Assembly: GCA_964019695.1 (NCBI GenBank)
Contig: OZ026522.1
Coordinates: forward strand, 74,431,601 to 74,495,600
Length of the DNA: 64,000 nucleotides
Reading direction: 5' to 3'
Origin: Loripinus fragilis
Lineage: Eukaryota; Mollusca; Bivalvia; Lucinida; Lucinidae
Shown here piece by piece: positions 55,376-64,000 of the stretch. Position 1 is the first letter of the stretch. Every line of letters starts with the position of its first letter. The notes under the pieces were generated by a model, which was given only the letters and a program-made list of their open reading frames with translations, did not search any database and was not told where the DNA came from. Both the position numbers and the translations under genes were made by a program.

Positions 55376-56160
55376 AAAATAGTAAGTGAGTATGATCAGG
55401 AAATACCACAATCACAAACTGCAGACAAGCCCGTTGCACCATGAGGAAGAGCCACACAACAATCACGAGACACCAAAAAGATAAAATAAGCAAAGCAATC
55501 AGCTCTCTATTCTCTATCAAGATGATTGCAAAACTAGTACTGGACATAAGTAACGCACAACAACGAATCAACAACAACAGAACCACCGCCTTAGAACGGA
55601 CAGCAGCCTAAGCCACTGGGGGCTTAAATGCATTTTACTGGTACCAAATCTTCGCCCTAGATTCTGTTGTTGCTTAAGCACAAAAATGATAAGCTCATCC
55701 GAAGGCTTCCAAACTATTGCAATGTATCATCATAGAGAAACAGTCTAATCAAACTAATACACTATGATGAAACAAAGAAAAGGGCTCACGACTCACGACT
55801 CACAGATAATCAACGCTAAAGAAAATCCCAAATTGAGCCACGGTGGACCCAGTCACAGACAAACCACCAAGTAAAGATTTACGTTAGAGCCGTCATAGAG
55901 TCTGAGGCCTGGCCCAACGTCGTGCAATAAAAGAGGAAACCATAGCTATAAACCATGATTGGGTTTACAACCAGACATGCAGACTGCCGCATGATATCCA
56001 GGTTCTATCCAACCTTTCTATAACGTTTGATTATCTTTTTGAATTGATCACTAAAATTAGGTTTTCCAACAATTCTTTTGAATTTATAAACAAAATCATC
56101 ATAAAATATAGGCTCTGATATGCCTGTTGCAGGAGACTTTTTAACCAATCTCTGTCTTCA
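55376..56160 (-). mobile_element. LINE tail, family B, reverse, with ORF C-terminus
   Basis: The minus strand opens with one unbroken frame from about 56155: QRLVKKSPATGISEPIFY then DDFVYKFKRIVG then KPNFSDQFKKIIKRYRKVG, one stop, then NLDIMRQSACLVVNPIMV. The tail then passes ttaggcgctgtcc-type landmarks and ends (plus strand 55379) agtaagtgagtatgatcagg. I do not recognise the protein family; the C-terminal CLVVNPIMV..LFNCT..VGR..DSMTVPT wording is shared by families A and B. Confidence 0.8.
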
Positions 56161-56261
56161 CTATTATTTATATCAGTGATAAAGGGCTTCTGCACCACCC
56201 CTACAGTACCCCCCCCCCCCCTTCCTTAGCTACACTCATTTCCCTAACTAATTTTCAATGT

Positions 56262-56410
56262 AAGTAAGGGTGCAAAGGTCAGGAATCGATACAATCAAGT
56301 ACCACACCTGACCCAGGATACCAATAGGCAAGTCACAGCTAGACACCACAAACGAGAGCCAAGACGACAGCCCTTTCCCAGCAGGTGACCACAAGGTAAG
56401 GCACATATAA
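56262..56410 (-). mobile_element. 5'-truncated LINE A tail
   Basis: Plus strand gtaagggtgcaaaggtcagg to agccctttcccagcaggtga, then tgaccacaagg; afterwards unrelated sequence. Confidence 0.8.
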
Positions 56411-56702
56411 ACAATATGATATAATCAAGTTACTTTCCCCAGTTAGTTTGGCACCTTTTAACTCTTAGGTCATTCAAATATATGTATACATTATATATAT
56501 TTAATCAATGTTTGTTTCCTGGTATTCCATCTGGTATTCCATATTTCTTTTTATTTGATAAATAATTGGGCATCCCTGGTGTAATGATCCTCAATTCGAC
56601 CGAACCACTAACAAAAGATAGATAGATGGACATTTTTAAAGCTCACATTTCATATGGTGACATATGAAAACAGCGACTATAGCTAGACGCAATAAGGTCA
56701 AA

Positions 56703-57545
56703 TCAACAAAGTCAAATATTTGAGCGTCATCATAGACAGCACCTTATCCTGGAGTCCTCACATTGCAGCTGAAGCAAAGAAGGCCAACAACACTATTTCA
56801 TTATTAAAAAAAACCTGGTATCATGCTCTAAAGGAGTAAAGCAAAGCATCATGCTACAAGTCTCTGGTTCGGCCACTACACAAGTGCACAGCTTCCATTT
56901 GGGATCAAGTGTGGATCCAGAGGGGGGACAGGGGGTCCAGACCCCCCCCCCCCTGGAAAATCACAAGTTATATGAGTTTCTATAGGCAATAAGCAATTGG
57001 ACCCCCCCCCCCCCACACACACACACACACACACACACACCCTGGAAAAAGTTGGACCCCCTGGAAAATGTTGGACCCCCTCTGGAACCTTGAAAAATGA
57101 TAGATTTCTATGAATTTGACCATTTGACTTCTGTAAAATAAAGCTGTGTACTAAAAAACAAAACAAAAAAAAACGAAAAAAAAAACGTCAGAGCTTTTTT
57201 TGTCAGACTGACCTGGACCCCCCCACCCCCACCCCTGATGAAAATTCCTGGATCCTCGCAAGGGGATCCTCCTACCAAGTCCAATATCAACAAGCTAGTA
57301 GCTGTCCAACGCCAAGCAGCAATATTCTTCACCAGCGACTAACAGTGCACAAGCAGCGTTACCAGTACAATGGAGGACTTAGGCTAGGAACACTGTATAC
57401 TCGCCGCCAGCAAATTAAAGCAACCATGCTCTTTAGGATTGTGAGCCAGCTTGTAGACACCCAGGCAACATTCATTCTGATTCCCATGGGTACACCAAAT
57501 AGAGGGCATGTCAACAGGTTTCTTGAACCCTACTGCAGCGTGAGT
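56703..57545 (+). pseudogene. Jockey/CR1-like LINE reverse transcriptase fragment, split by a MITE
   Basis: Left part: NKVKYLSVIIDSTLSWSPHI and AAEAKKANNTISLLKK, a stop, then SLVRPLHKCTASIWD. Right part (from 57263): PPTKSNINKLVAVQRQAA, stop, then CTSSVTSTMEDLGLGTLYTR, RQQIKATMLFRIVSQLVD. This is the C-terminal RT/thumb region of Jockey/CR1-type LINEs (compare 62005-62600). Removing 56907-57262 and one GGGATC restores the frame IWD-PPTKSNINK. Both termini of the gene are missing. Confidence 0.85.
56907..57262. mobile_element. GGATCCAG-ended MITE inserted in LINE RT, GGGATC duplication
   Basis: The ends AAGTGTGGATCCAGAGG and CTGGATCCTCGCAAG are inverted with mismatches. GGGATC flanks at 56901-56906 and 57263-57268. 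Homopolymer C runs (56940-56953 and 57001-57014), a (CA)n run (57015-57041) and repeated tggaccccctgga words show internal expansion. ORFs over it are spurious. Confidence 0.85.
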
Positions 57546-57622
57546 ATTCCTTCTAGCCATCTGGTATACGTCTCTAAACCAGTCTTCCAGCGGAGATATC
57601 TACTGCATGTACTGTGTCTACA

Positions 57623-57770
57623 CACAGGAGCTTGAAGTTCAGTCCTTATATCACCTCTTGGCTCTATATAGTGTTAAAGCCAAAAGCTCACAATATCATT
57701 GCGAAGTAGTAATAACATTATGAGCAGAACTACTTAATGACGTTGTGAGCTTTTGGTTTGAGGCTATACC
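57623..57770. mobile_element. MITE, family I, copy 2
   Basis: cacaggagcttgaagttcag, tccttatatcacctcttggc, then hairpin gccaaaagctcacaatatca / gacgttgtgagcttttggtt. It lacks the tandem array of copy 1. The right terminus is not preserved. Confidence 0.65.
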
Positions 57771-57777
57771 CAGATAA

Positions 57778-57960
57778 CGTTGATATGTTAGGCCCATTTG
57801 GGCACCATGTTGACAGTCCACATTCATTTTGTGGGTCCAACACGCGTCAATCCACATTGGCCCAACGCAACTTTGCTCGTGGGATCAATGGAACCAATAT
57901 GATGGCTCCACGTTGGGCCAACGTGTAGTCAAATGTCCGTTCCACGTCATACCCATGCTT
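57778..57960. repeat. Array of CCAACGTTGG / GGCCCAACG words
   Basis: The stretch repeats ggcccatttgggcaccatgt, ccaacacgcgtcaatccaca, ttggcccaacgcaactttg, ctccacgttgggccaacgtg in both orientations. It looks like another motif-array MITE, but no clean inverted end was found. Confidence 0.5.
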
Positions 57961-58059
57961 GCAAAATAAAATATTCATTTCTATTTTAATTAATATAATT
58001 ATCTCATCATCTTAGAAAATGGTCAGTGTGCTAGTCGCAACTGTGTTACTTCCACTGCA

Positions 58060-58241
58060 ACTTTTTGTGGCTTTCCTGGGTATAAACCAGTTCCGCCGGG
58101 CTGGTTTAAGATTTGTGTGTTGGTTTTATGTCGGGAACACCCAAAGGCTCACCGAAAGTGGTTTTATGGAGAAGCCGGGAATCGAAGCTGTGACCCCTGG
58201 TTTACAAGACATAGGTTTATCCCCTACACCACGGCGGCTTC
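58060..58241 (-). mobile_element. tRNA-Thr-derived SINE with perfect 12-bp target duplication
   Basis: Minus-strand head: GCCGCCGTGGTGTAGGGGAT, then CTATGTCTTGTAAACCAGGG (anticodon-loop wording CTTGTAA as in tRNA-Thr UGU), then GGTCACAGCTTCGATTCCCG (B box). Body: ccgacataaaaccaacacac, ccggcggaactggtttatac; 3' end ccacaaaaagt. ACTTCCACTGCA occurs at 58048-58059 and 58242-58253, directly flanking. About 182 bp, not functional as tRNA. Confidence 0.9.
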
Positions 58242-58505
58242 ACTTCCACTGCATATCGCATGTAGCTTGAGGTAACTACTGATTTGGAACTGTATTCAGT
58301 ACTTATTTGAAAAAAAAATATTATTTCTTAGAGGTATTAATTTTTTATAATGCATTTTTGAAAGATAATCAGGAAAAGTTACAAAAATTGTAAAATTGGT
58401 AAAAAAAAATATAAGACTATAATTTATTTATTTTTAGGTTTTGTTTGCTCAGCTTATCTTCGTGAATATTAAGCAATTATATGCAATTATTATTTTGAAT
58501 TATAA

Positions 58506-60302
58506 ATGGAGATTTCTCGCCTATTCTGATATAGATTTATACACCGTATATTGAGGTTTACGCCACTTAAAATGGGGGTCATCTCGAAGTAAACTTTTAT
58601 ACCTGCGTGTAGAAAATCCTTTTTCATCACTTGGATGCTTTTTTATCACTTGGATGCTTACTGTTTAACCTGTATGTCCAGGCGCCCGCCTGTCGGAATA
58701 TATAGTTGAATTTGGACTAGTGAAATCTAAAAATGTCGTTTTGTTGTTGTAGTTTTTTTCTAGTGAGGCCAAGACTATTTTATTATATCGATATGGTGTT
58801 ATCTGTGTAACTCGGTGTATAGTAACAAAGTACCTACGTACAAGTATAAGGTTTCAACAAAAGCTTGTGACTGTTCTGCCAAAGGTATTGGTGATATTGA
58901 TTTCTGTTCGGCTTCTTTGCTCATTAAAATGTAATTCGCATATTTAAGTTTGTATGCGATTCGAACTTCTTGGGAGACACGTTTAATTCTGATTTCAGTT
59001 GTGAGCTTCGGCTTTCATTTAGCTAGCGCAACTTAAGCTTGATTTGCAAATTAATAAATTGAGCCGCGTCATGAGAAAGCAAACATTTTACATATGCGAA
59101 AAGAAAGAACAGATCAGCTTCATGGTGACCACGAAGCTGATCAGCCTGTTTGTTTTTGTTACATAGATACTACAATCCCTCTACTTTCTAAATCCGAAAT
59201 TTCAAGCCTCTAGCCATCTTCTGTAGCTATACAGTTCTGTTAGGCGACAACATTTATCCAAACCATGGCGCCGTTATAACGTCATATACCTCTGCACAGC
59301 TGGCTCGGAAACAGCCACTGGAACGTCGTAAATGTAGGAGACTTAATTCCTTGATAAAGCTATACAGAGTTCGTGTAGAGCAATCCATTGGCGAACTTAA
59401 AACGTACAGATCAGTCAGTCTACTTTGGAGACACCCGAGAACTATGCTCCCTTCCACTGTGAAGTCTTGTGCTGCATTGGTCTGTAGGCGCAAAGAGATA
59501 GGACTTATAATATAGACCATTGATGCTAAGAACCTTCTGCTTAAACTGTCAAACCGTAATTTATCGCCTGTTGACAAAATGAGTCGTCATGAGCAAACCT
59601 GAGTCTTGCGTGTGCGAAAACTAAAGCGCATATCAGTTGTGCAGAAACATATAGCTGATCAGCCCCTTTGTTTCATATCGCCCCAAAATAGTACAAACCC
59701 CTTCATGCACTTTTCAGGGTTCCATCCATCATCTATGTTTATACAGCACAGTTTGTGCCAATGTCGGATTTGCTAATGACGAGGGAGATATTTTGGGCTA
59801 CGTCACTACCAAACCTGAATTACCAAGCTACCGGGGCATGCAAGATACTACCTTGACTCAGATAACATGTTGCAAACAATGCTTCGTTTATTAACTATTT
59901 TACCTATACAGTATAGGTAAATTGTAAATAAACAAAAGATTTTTTGCGTCAGAATATCTAAGTCAAGGTTATAGACACTAGAGGAATTATTATATTATAC
60001 ATGTACATGTGTTGGCAGCGAAAAATACCAAGCTGTTCAGCCTTCACTTTGCGTTTCGTTTGTGCAAAAACAACAACGTACAATTCAAAACATGTTTTCA
60101 TTCTCATTGCGTGGTTCATTCAAAGGAAACCAAGCCTCGTATAAAAATACCAAAATACCACTAGCTCACCCATACAAATCGACAATTATTTCTTTCAGAA
60201 CGGTCAGTATATTTTATACCTTGAGATATCCCCCAACTAAACTAGCTTGTATATCAGATTACTATGTAGAAATCAATGTACGATTAGGCGAGAAATCTCC
60301 AT
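58506..60302. mobile_element. Candidate decayed autonomous Harbinger-like element (18-bp inverted ends)
   Basis: ATGGAGATTTCTCGCCTA at 58506-58523 is repeated exactly in reverse at 60285-60302. Between them lie the DDE transposase remnant (59191-59515) and two hairpins with GATCAG arms (59108-59150, and near 59615-59672). No clear target duplication was found, so the inverted repeats could be coincidental to the transposase. Boundaries are inferred. Confidence 0.45.
59191..59515 (+). pseudogene. C-terminal remnant of a Harbinger-like (DDE_Tnp_4) transposase
   Basis: One open frame reads TVLLGDNIYPNHGAVITSYT, then SAQLARKQPLERRKCRRLNS, then LIKLYRVRVEQSIGELKTYR, SVSLLWRHPRTMLPSTVKSC and AALVCRRKEIGLII before a stop. 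The spacing of LLGD..YP (second Asp) and R(V)xVExxxGxLK (catalytic Glu) matches DDE_Tnp_4 transposases. The first Asp and the DNA-binding part are lost. The opposite-strand 107-codon ORF is a shadow. Confidence 0.65.
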
Positions 60303-61610
60303 TAGGGTGAAGCGTCGATATACCCACGCTTTACTAACCATTCCAACATTTCGAATTAAAATCAAATAGTTTTGTGACACCATTCGTCAACTATATTCGA
60401 CTTGCTCAACAATTGTAAATGTGAATGTAACCGATTCAGTTACATAAGCTTGCATCATGTAAATGTATTTACTCTCCAACGCAAATGTGACGTTGGTCTG
60501 ATGTAATATGTGATTTTAAAACGTAAGCTTCTTTTAACATGTGTCTGATAGTAAAAAAGCATTTTCGGAATATAAATACATAGGATTTTGCAATATTTAA
60601 TTGTTGTTGTGAGAGAAATAGTTACCAAACTCAATAAAACTGAGTCTGCTGTTTTCAAATATGGGAGATTCTCTCTATTTCTGAAGGATCCGCTTTTCGA
60701 GATTATTGTTGCACCGGTTCAATGTTTGTCCAGCGTTTGAATATCTATACCCTATTTCCGCCGACTACTAACGTGGGGCCACCATACCCTTGCTATCTGA
60801 GATATAAGTGATATAAGGACCGAACTGCAAGCTCCTGTGGTCTACCCTAGATGTCTTCAAGACAATGATATTCGCCGTGGTGTTCCTAGATCAGAAAAAT
60901 ATGTTTTTATCCTGTTTAAACATGCACTGTAGACCTTCCGCTACTCATGTAAATAACCACCTATGTGCGGAACCCGACACAAGACAAACTATTTTTTATT
61001 ACTGTCTACGCCCAAATATGTAGGCGAAAACGAAAGTAGGGGAGCACTGATTAATCAGCTTATAATATTGAAATAAATATTTTATGTTTCGATTATCTTT
61101 ATAATGCTACCTCGATGGTTATATAAGAAAATAATTTCCCGTAATTAATACATTGCTTTTGATACTAAAGAAAAGTTGGAAACAAATTATGCCTTTTATT
61201 TCTGACCTAGTATGAGCAGAGCTCCCTTTCTAAGCCTTAAGGTCGTGAAAAGTAACTGATTGTGAAGGTTACAGACAAGTTGTCGGATTAAAAAACAAAT
61301 CATAAAAGCGAGAACAATGTCGTTTTCTACTCTGTCAAGACTTGCAGCTCGGTGTTCTAGGAGTCTGGTTTGTTGTCATTAATATACTGCAAGGTTTTAT
61401 AATCAGTTTCAGAGTATGTTTTGGTTTCCGTTAGGTATCTATAATATTTTTTTTTTTAAAAAACAAGTACGGGTTTTCTTAAAAGAATCAAGTCATCTGT
61501 GCTTAACGTTTTTTTTCCTTCTTTTTCTTAATTAGGCCTATGACTATGGAATTTAGGAGCAATATCCAATATATTCCTCCAAGGTAATACTCAAACATAT
61601 ATTGTGTTTC
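60303..61610. other. Mostly unrecognised; family I end at 60800-60845
   Basis: gatataagtgatataaggac then cgaactgcaagctcctgtgg at 60800-60845 is the reverse of the family I left end (57623). The rest shows no gene or repeat. Confidence 0.5.
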
Positions 61611-61621
61611 CCCCAGCCCAC

Positions 61622-61700
61622 AAAAGGGCACGTTCAGTGCGCAGGGACATGCTTAGAGGGCACTTTAAGTGCGCTAAAACATGCCAAGAGAGCATGTTTA
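61622..61700. repeat. Diverged ~33-bp tandem repeat
   Basis: gggcacgttcagtgcgcagg..gacatgcttaga is followed by gggcactttaagtgcgctaa..aacatgccaaga and a partial third unit (gagcatgtttac). Confidence 0.55.
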
Positions 61701-62004
61701 CGGGGGCTGTTCAATGTTTCACACTACTATCATATTTTATCCAGTCCAATCTCTTCACTCCCTAACTCAAAGCAGAATGCAACTATCAACAGCAGTCCTA
61801 CTATTGCAGGAATAAATGCCTTTATGCAGAGTTGAAACTGATTTCAACCAGCTTGTCAGAGAGGAAACAGTATAATTTGTCCCGATAGTTATTGATAAAT
61901 GATATAATCTGAAGTACTAAATTCACAACTTTATTTGATTGATTACTTAATTGATATCACATTGTCAAAAACTTTGTGCCACCTGATTTAAAAGGGCACT
62001 AAAT

Positions 62005-62777
62005 GTCCCAGCAGCAAAGTACTTAGGGGTCACCATTGCGGACGACCTCTCATGGTCCAAACATATTGACATCGCCACAAAAAAGGCAAACCAAACTCTT
62101 GGTTTCCTCAAAAGAAATATCCGGGTCCATAATAAGGCCCTTAAATCAGTAGCATACAAAACTCTTGTTGGAGTATGCTTCAACAGTATGGTATCCCCAC
62201 ACCACAACAGATATAAATAAAGTGGAAGCAGTCCAAAGGTGGACTACAAGAGATTATAGATACACCTCTAGTGTCACTGCTATGTTGAAGGACCTAAACT
62301 GGCGCCCCTTAGACCAACGTCGCATTGATAGCCGACTCGTGATGATGTATAAGGTCGCATATGACCTTGTAGCTATCCCTGCATCAGACTACCTTGTTCG
62401 AAACACCAGAACATCACGACACATACACCCTTTAAATAGCATACAGACAGATCCAGACTCTCAAAGACTATTACAGGTTCACATTTTTCCCTAGAACAAT
62501 TATCCACTGGAACGCCCTCCCTGCCAACATACCAACCCTTCCCACCCTGGCACAGTTTAGCAGTGCTTTCTGCCGGGTAATTCATGTGTCCCCTTGAATA
62601 CCAACTTCTGTTTTACCTTTAACCTATACTAACACTCCTTCTGGCACTGTACAAACTCATCTCACCACCTTTTCTATCTCTTTGTTCAACTAACCCCCTC
62701 AGCACTTGGTATTCCAGAATACCCGTCTGACGTCCCACTCGGGGGTTAAGACGTAATGGAAGAAAGATAGATAGATA
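62005..62777 (+). pseudogene. Jockey/CR1-like LINE: RT C-terminus, 3' UTR and GATA tail
   Basis: Reading: PAAKYLGVTIADDLSWSKHI, DIATKKANQTLGFLKRNIRV, HNKALKSVAYKTLV; a small deletion and frame change; then LEYASTVWYPHTTTDINKVE (62165 on), TRDYRYTSSVTAMLKDLNWR, RIDSRLVMMYKVAYDLVAIP; another frameshift near 62470; then YRFTFFPRTIIHWNALPANI, ending CRVIHVSP and a stop at 62595-62597. The UTR ends in (GATA)n at 62765-62777, the tandem tail typical of several LINE clades. It is 5'-truncated at about 62005. Confidence 0.9.
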
Positions 62778-63859
62778 ATTGGTGCCCATGGACAAAGGAT
62801 TAAAGAAATCAACTAGAAAAAAACACTACCTGCGCTAGACACTTAAACCCAAATTCTGATGTGTATTTTGGGGCTCTAGGAGGCACTCTGAAGCCTCCCA
62901 GCAAAAAGTCACTTAAAATGTTTGGACACCTTGGACAAAATGTCCACACTGAATTTGGACGACCATCGTTGGCACACTTTAGCCACAGAAAATTAGCCAC
63001 AGAAAACTTGGACAAGATTAGTTCCTCACATTTGTCGTAGTTTTGGAGAAATGGAAGGCTATTTAACTTCTACTGTATTAATTGGTACAGTAAATTATAT
63101 TTGAAAAAAGAATAAAAATGATGTTAATAAGTCAATGTCACATGTTACATGAGGACACTTAAAACAAAGTCTCCAAAGTACGAACTGCTGTTTGAGGCAC
63201 GTAAAACATGCGTCACCACATTTTTTTCTAGCCACATAAATTTAAGTCTCTATACTACCAATTTGCTGGTCCGTTCATTAATCGTTATGCTATCTCCTCC
63301 TTAACCATTGAACGAAATTCAACCAAATTTGGTGTGTGAGTTACTCACATAAATGGGGAATGCAACAGCAAATTGTTTTTGGCCCCACTCCCTGGGGAGG
63401 GGTCAAAACGCCAAATATCATTAAATTACAATAACAAAAATAGTGAATGAGTCTTAAAAGCCATTGTGTTTAAAAGAAGCAGTCTCAATAGTTGATTGCT
63501 TTAATGGATAAATGCAATATTTGGGCAATATATATATAGGGAACATGAAATAAACCATTAACTCATATTTATGTTACATTACATCTTAACTTACTTGATT
63601 ACATAGCTAGGTTGTAATGATATGCTAATTTTGTAAAGGTAAGCTAAAGGAATTTGTCAAAAATGGCTGCAAATTGCAACAATACCAGTTCCTTTTTAGC
63701 AAATATAGCTTCAAATATAGTTAATTTTAGTCCATAAATTCATTATCACAAACTACAATGTCCTGCTCTAAACACAGGTACATGTATCTTGCATTTTGCT
63801 AGGTTTTTGTTTTATCACTTTAAGCTGTATATTTTATGAATTCTTTTTCATGTTTGCAG
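62778..63859. other. Stretch without recognised genes
   Basis: A 14-bp duplication (agccacagaaaa, twice) lies near 62980-63010. The stretch 63270-63420 (atctcctccttaaccattga, ccaaatttggtgtgtgagtt) resembles a dispersed mollusc-type repeat but has no second copy here. Confidence 0.4.
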
Positions 63860-63901
63860 GTACAAGCTAGAAAAATACAGACTTCTGCCTGTGTATCTCA
63901 G
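63860..63901 (+). CDS. Candidate internal exon (42 nt)
   Basis: A good acceptor (ttctttttcatgtttgcag, ending 63859) and a good donor (g|gtatgtag, intron from 63902) enclose 42 nt that are open in two frames: VQARKIQTSACVSQ, or, with one leading base, YKLEKYRLLPVYL. The second reads more like a folded protein. There is no second exon in the window, so the host gene cannot be named. Splice-like signals arise by chance in such AT-rich DNA, so confidence is low. Confidence 0.3.
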
Positions 63902-64000
63902 GTATGTAGAATTTTACAATTATGATATGTGTATGTGAGTGTGTGTTTCAAATACAATTGAGAATCTCCTTGCTACACATGTATGTGTCTTAGCCTTAAG

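Noticed and set aside
58170..58241. tRNA-Thr gene on the minus strand
   Set aside because: The acceptor stem does not close, and target duplications mark it as a SINE head.
59254..59577. 107-codon minus-strand ORF
   Set aside because: It is the shadow of the plus-strand transposase remnant, which has the catalytic-motif spacing.

Overview
This 64-kb window looks like transposon-dense, gene-poor DNA from an invertebrate nuclear genome. I infer a bivalve mollusc. The reasons are the AT-rich background, the large load of short hairpin MITEs and tRNA-derived SINEs, mollusc-type repeat wording (for example blocks repeating 'ctgaccaagtttgaagct' and 'gacaagcccaaagcaat'), and degraded metazoan transposon genes. 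The species call is inference from style, not from a marker gene. I found no complete host protein-coding gene, rRNA, functional tRNA or CRISPR. The only host-gene candidate is one possible internal exon at the far right edge (63860-63901).

Layout. 1-9.5 kb: a rearranged MITE, several 5'-truncated LINE tails (family A/B), a perfect 56-bp-arm palindrome, and a dead mariner transposase (5745-7455, minus) split by a 1,056-bp motif-array transposon (6302-7357). 9.5-14.1 kb: a nested stack (old repeat K, hit by MITE E1 and by element L, which itself carries a LINE tail), a tRNA-derived SINE and a fold-back element. 15-31 kb: palindromes, fold-back MITEs, GGATCCAG-ended MITEs, a degenerate minisatellite, a (CA)43 microsatellite and an 85-bp tandem duplication. 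31-45 kb: palindromic MITEs of several families (TTAA-flanked piggyBac-like D, TATACCA-ended C, TTAA-overlapping M), a SINE with a snap-back head, and a MITE with a 34-bp internal minisatellite. 45-48 kb: a second large motif-array element. 48.3-50.4 kb: a dead L1/Tx1-like LINE ORF2. 50.5-56.4 kb: inverted repeats, LINE tails and SINEs. 56.7-62.8 kb: two Jockey/CR1-like reverse transcriptase remnants, one split by a MITE; a tRNA-Thr-derived SINE with a perfect 12-bp target duplication; and a Harbinger-like (DDE_Tnp_4) transposase remnant between 18-bp inverted repeats.

How the parts fit. The window is a fossil record of host-free parasite relationships. LINE tails A/B have a constant 3' end and variable 5' truncation. 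At least one SINE (53283-53630) carries the same 3' end, so it probably borrowed that LINE's machinery. Two insertions can be proved at base level, because removing the insert and one target copy restores the reading frame of an interrupted transposon gene: the motif-array element in mariner, and the GGATCCAG MITE in a reverse transcriptase. The most unusual structures are the motif-array elements: short inverted ends containing GTCACAC or TCTCACTGG around arrays of one short word (ACGTATG, GTCGCGA or ATCCGTG). Next is a hairpin core built on GATCAGACTGC that recurs inside otherwise unrelated MITE families.
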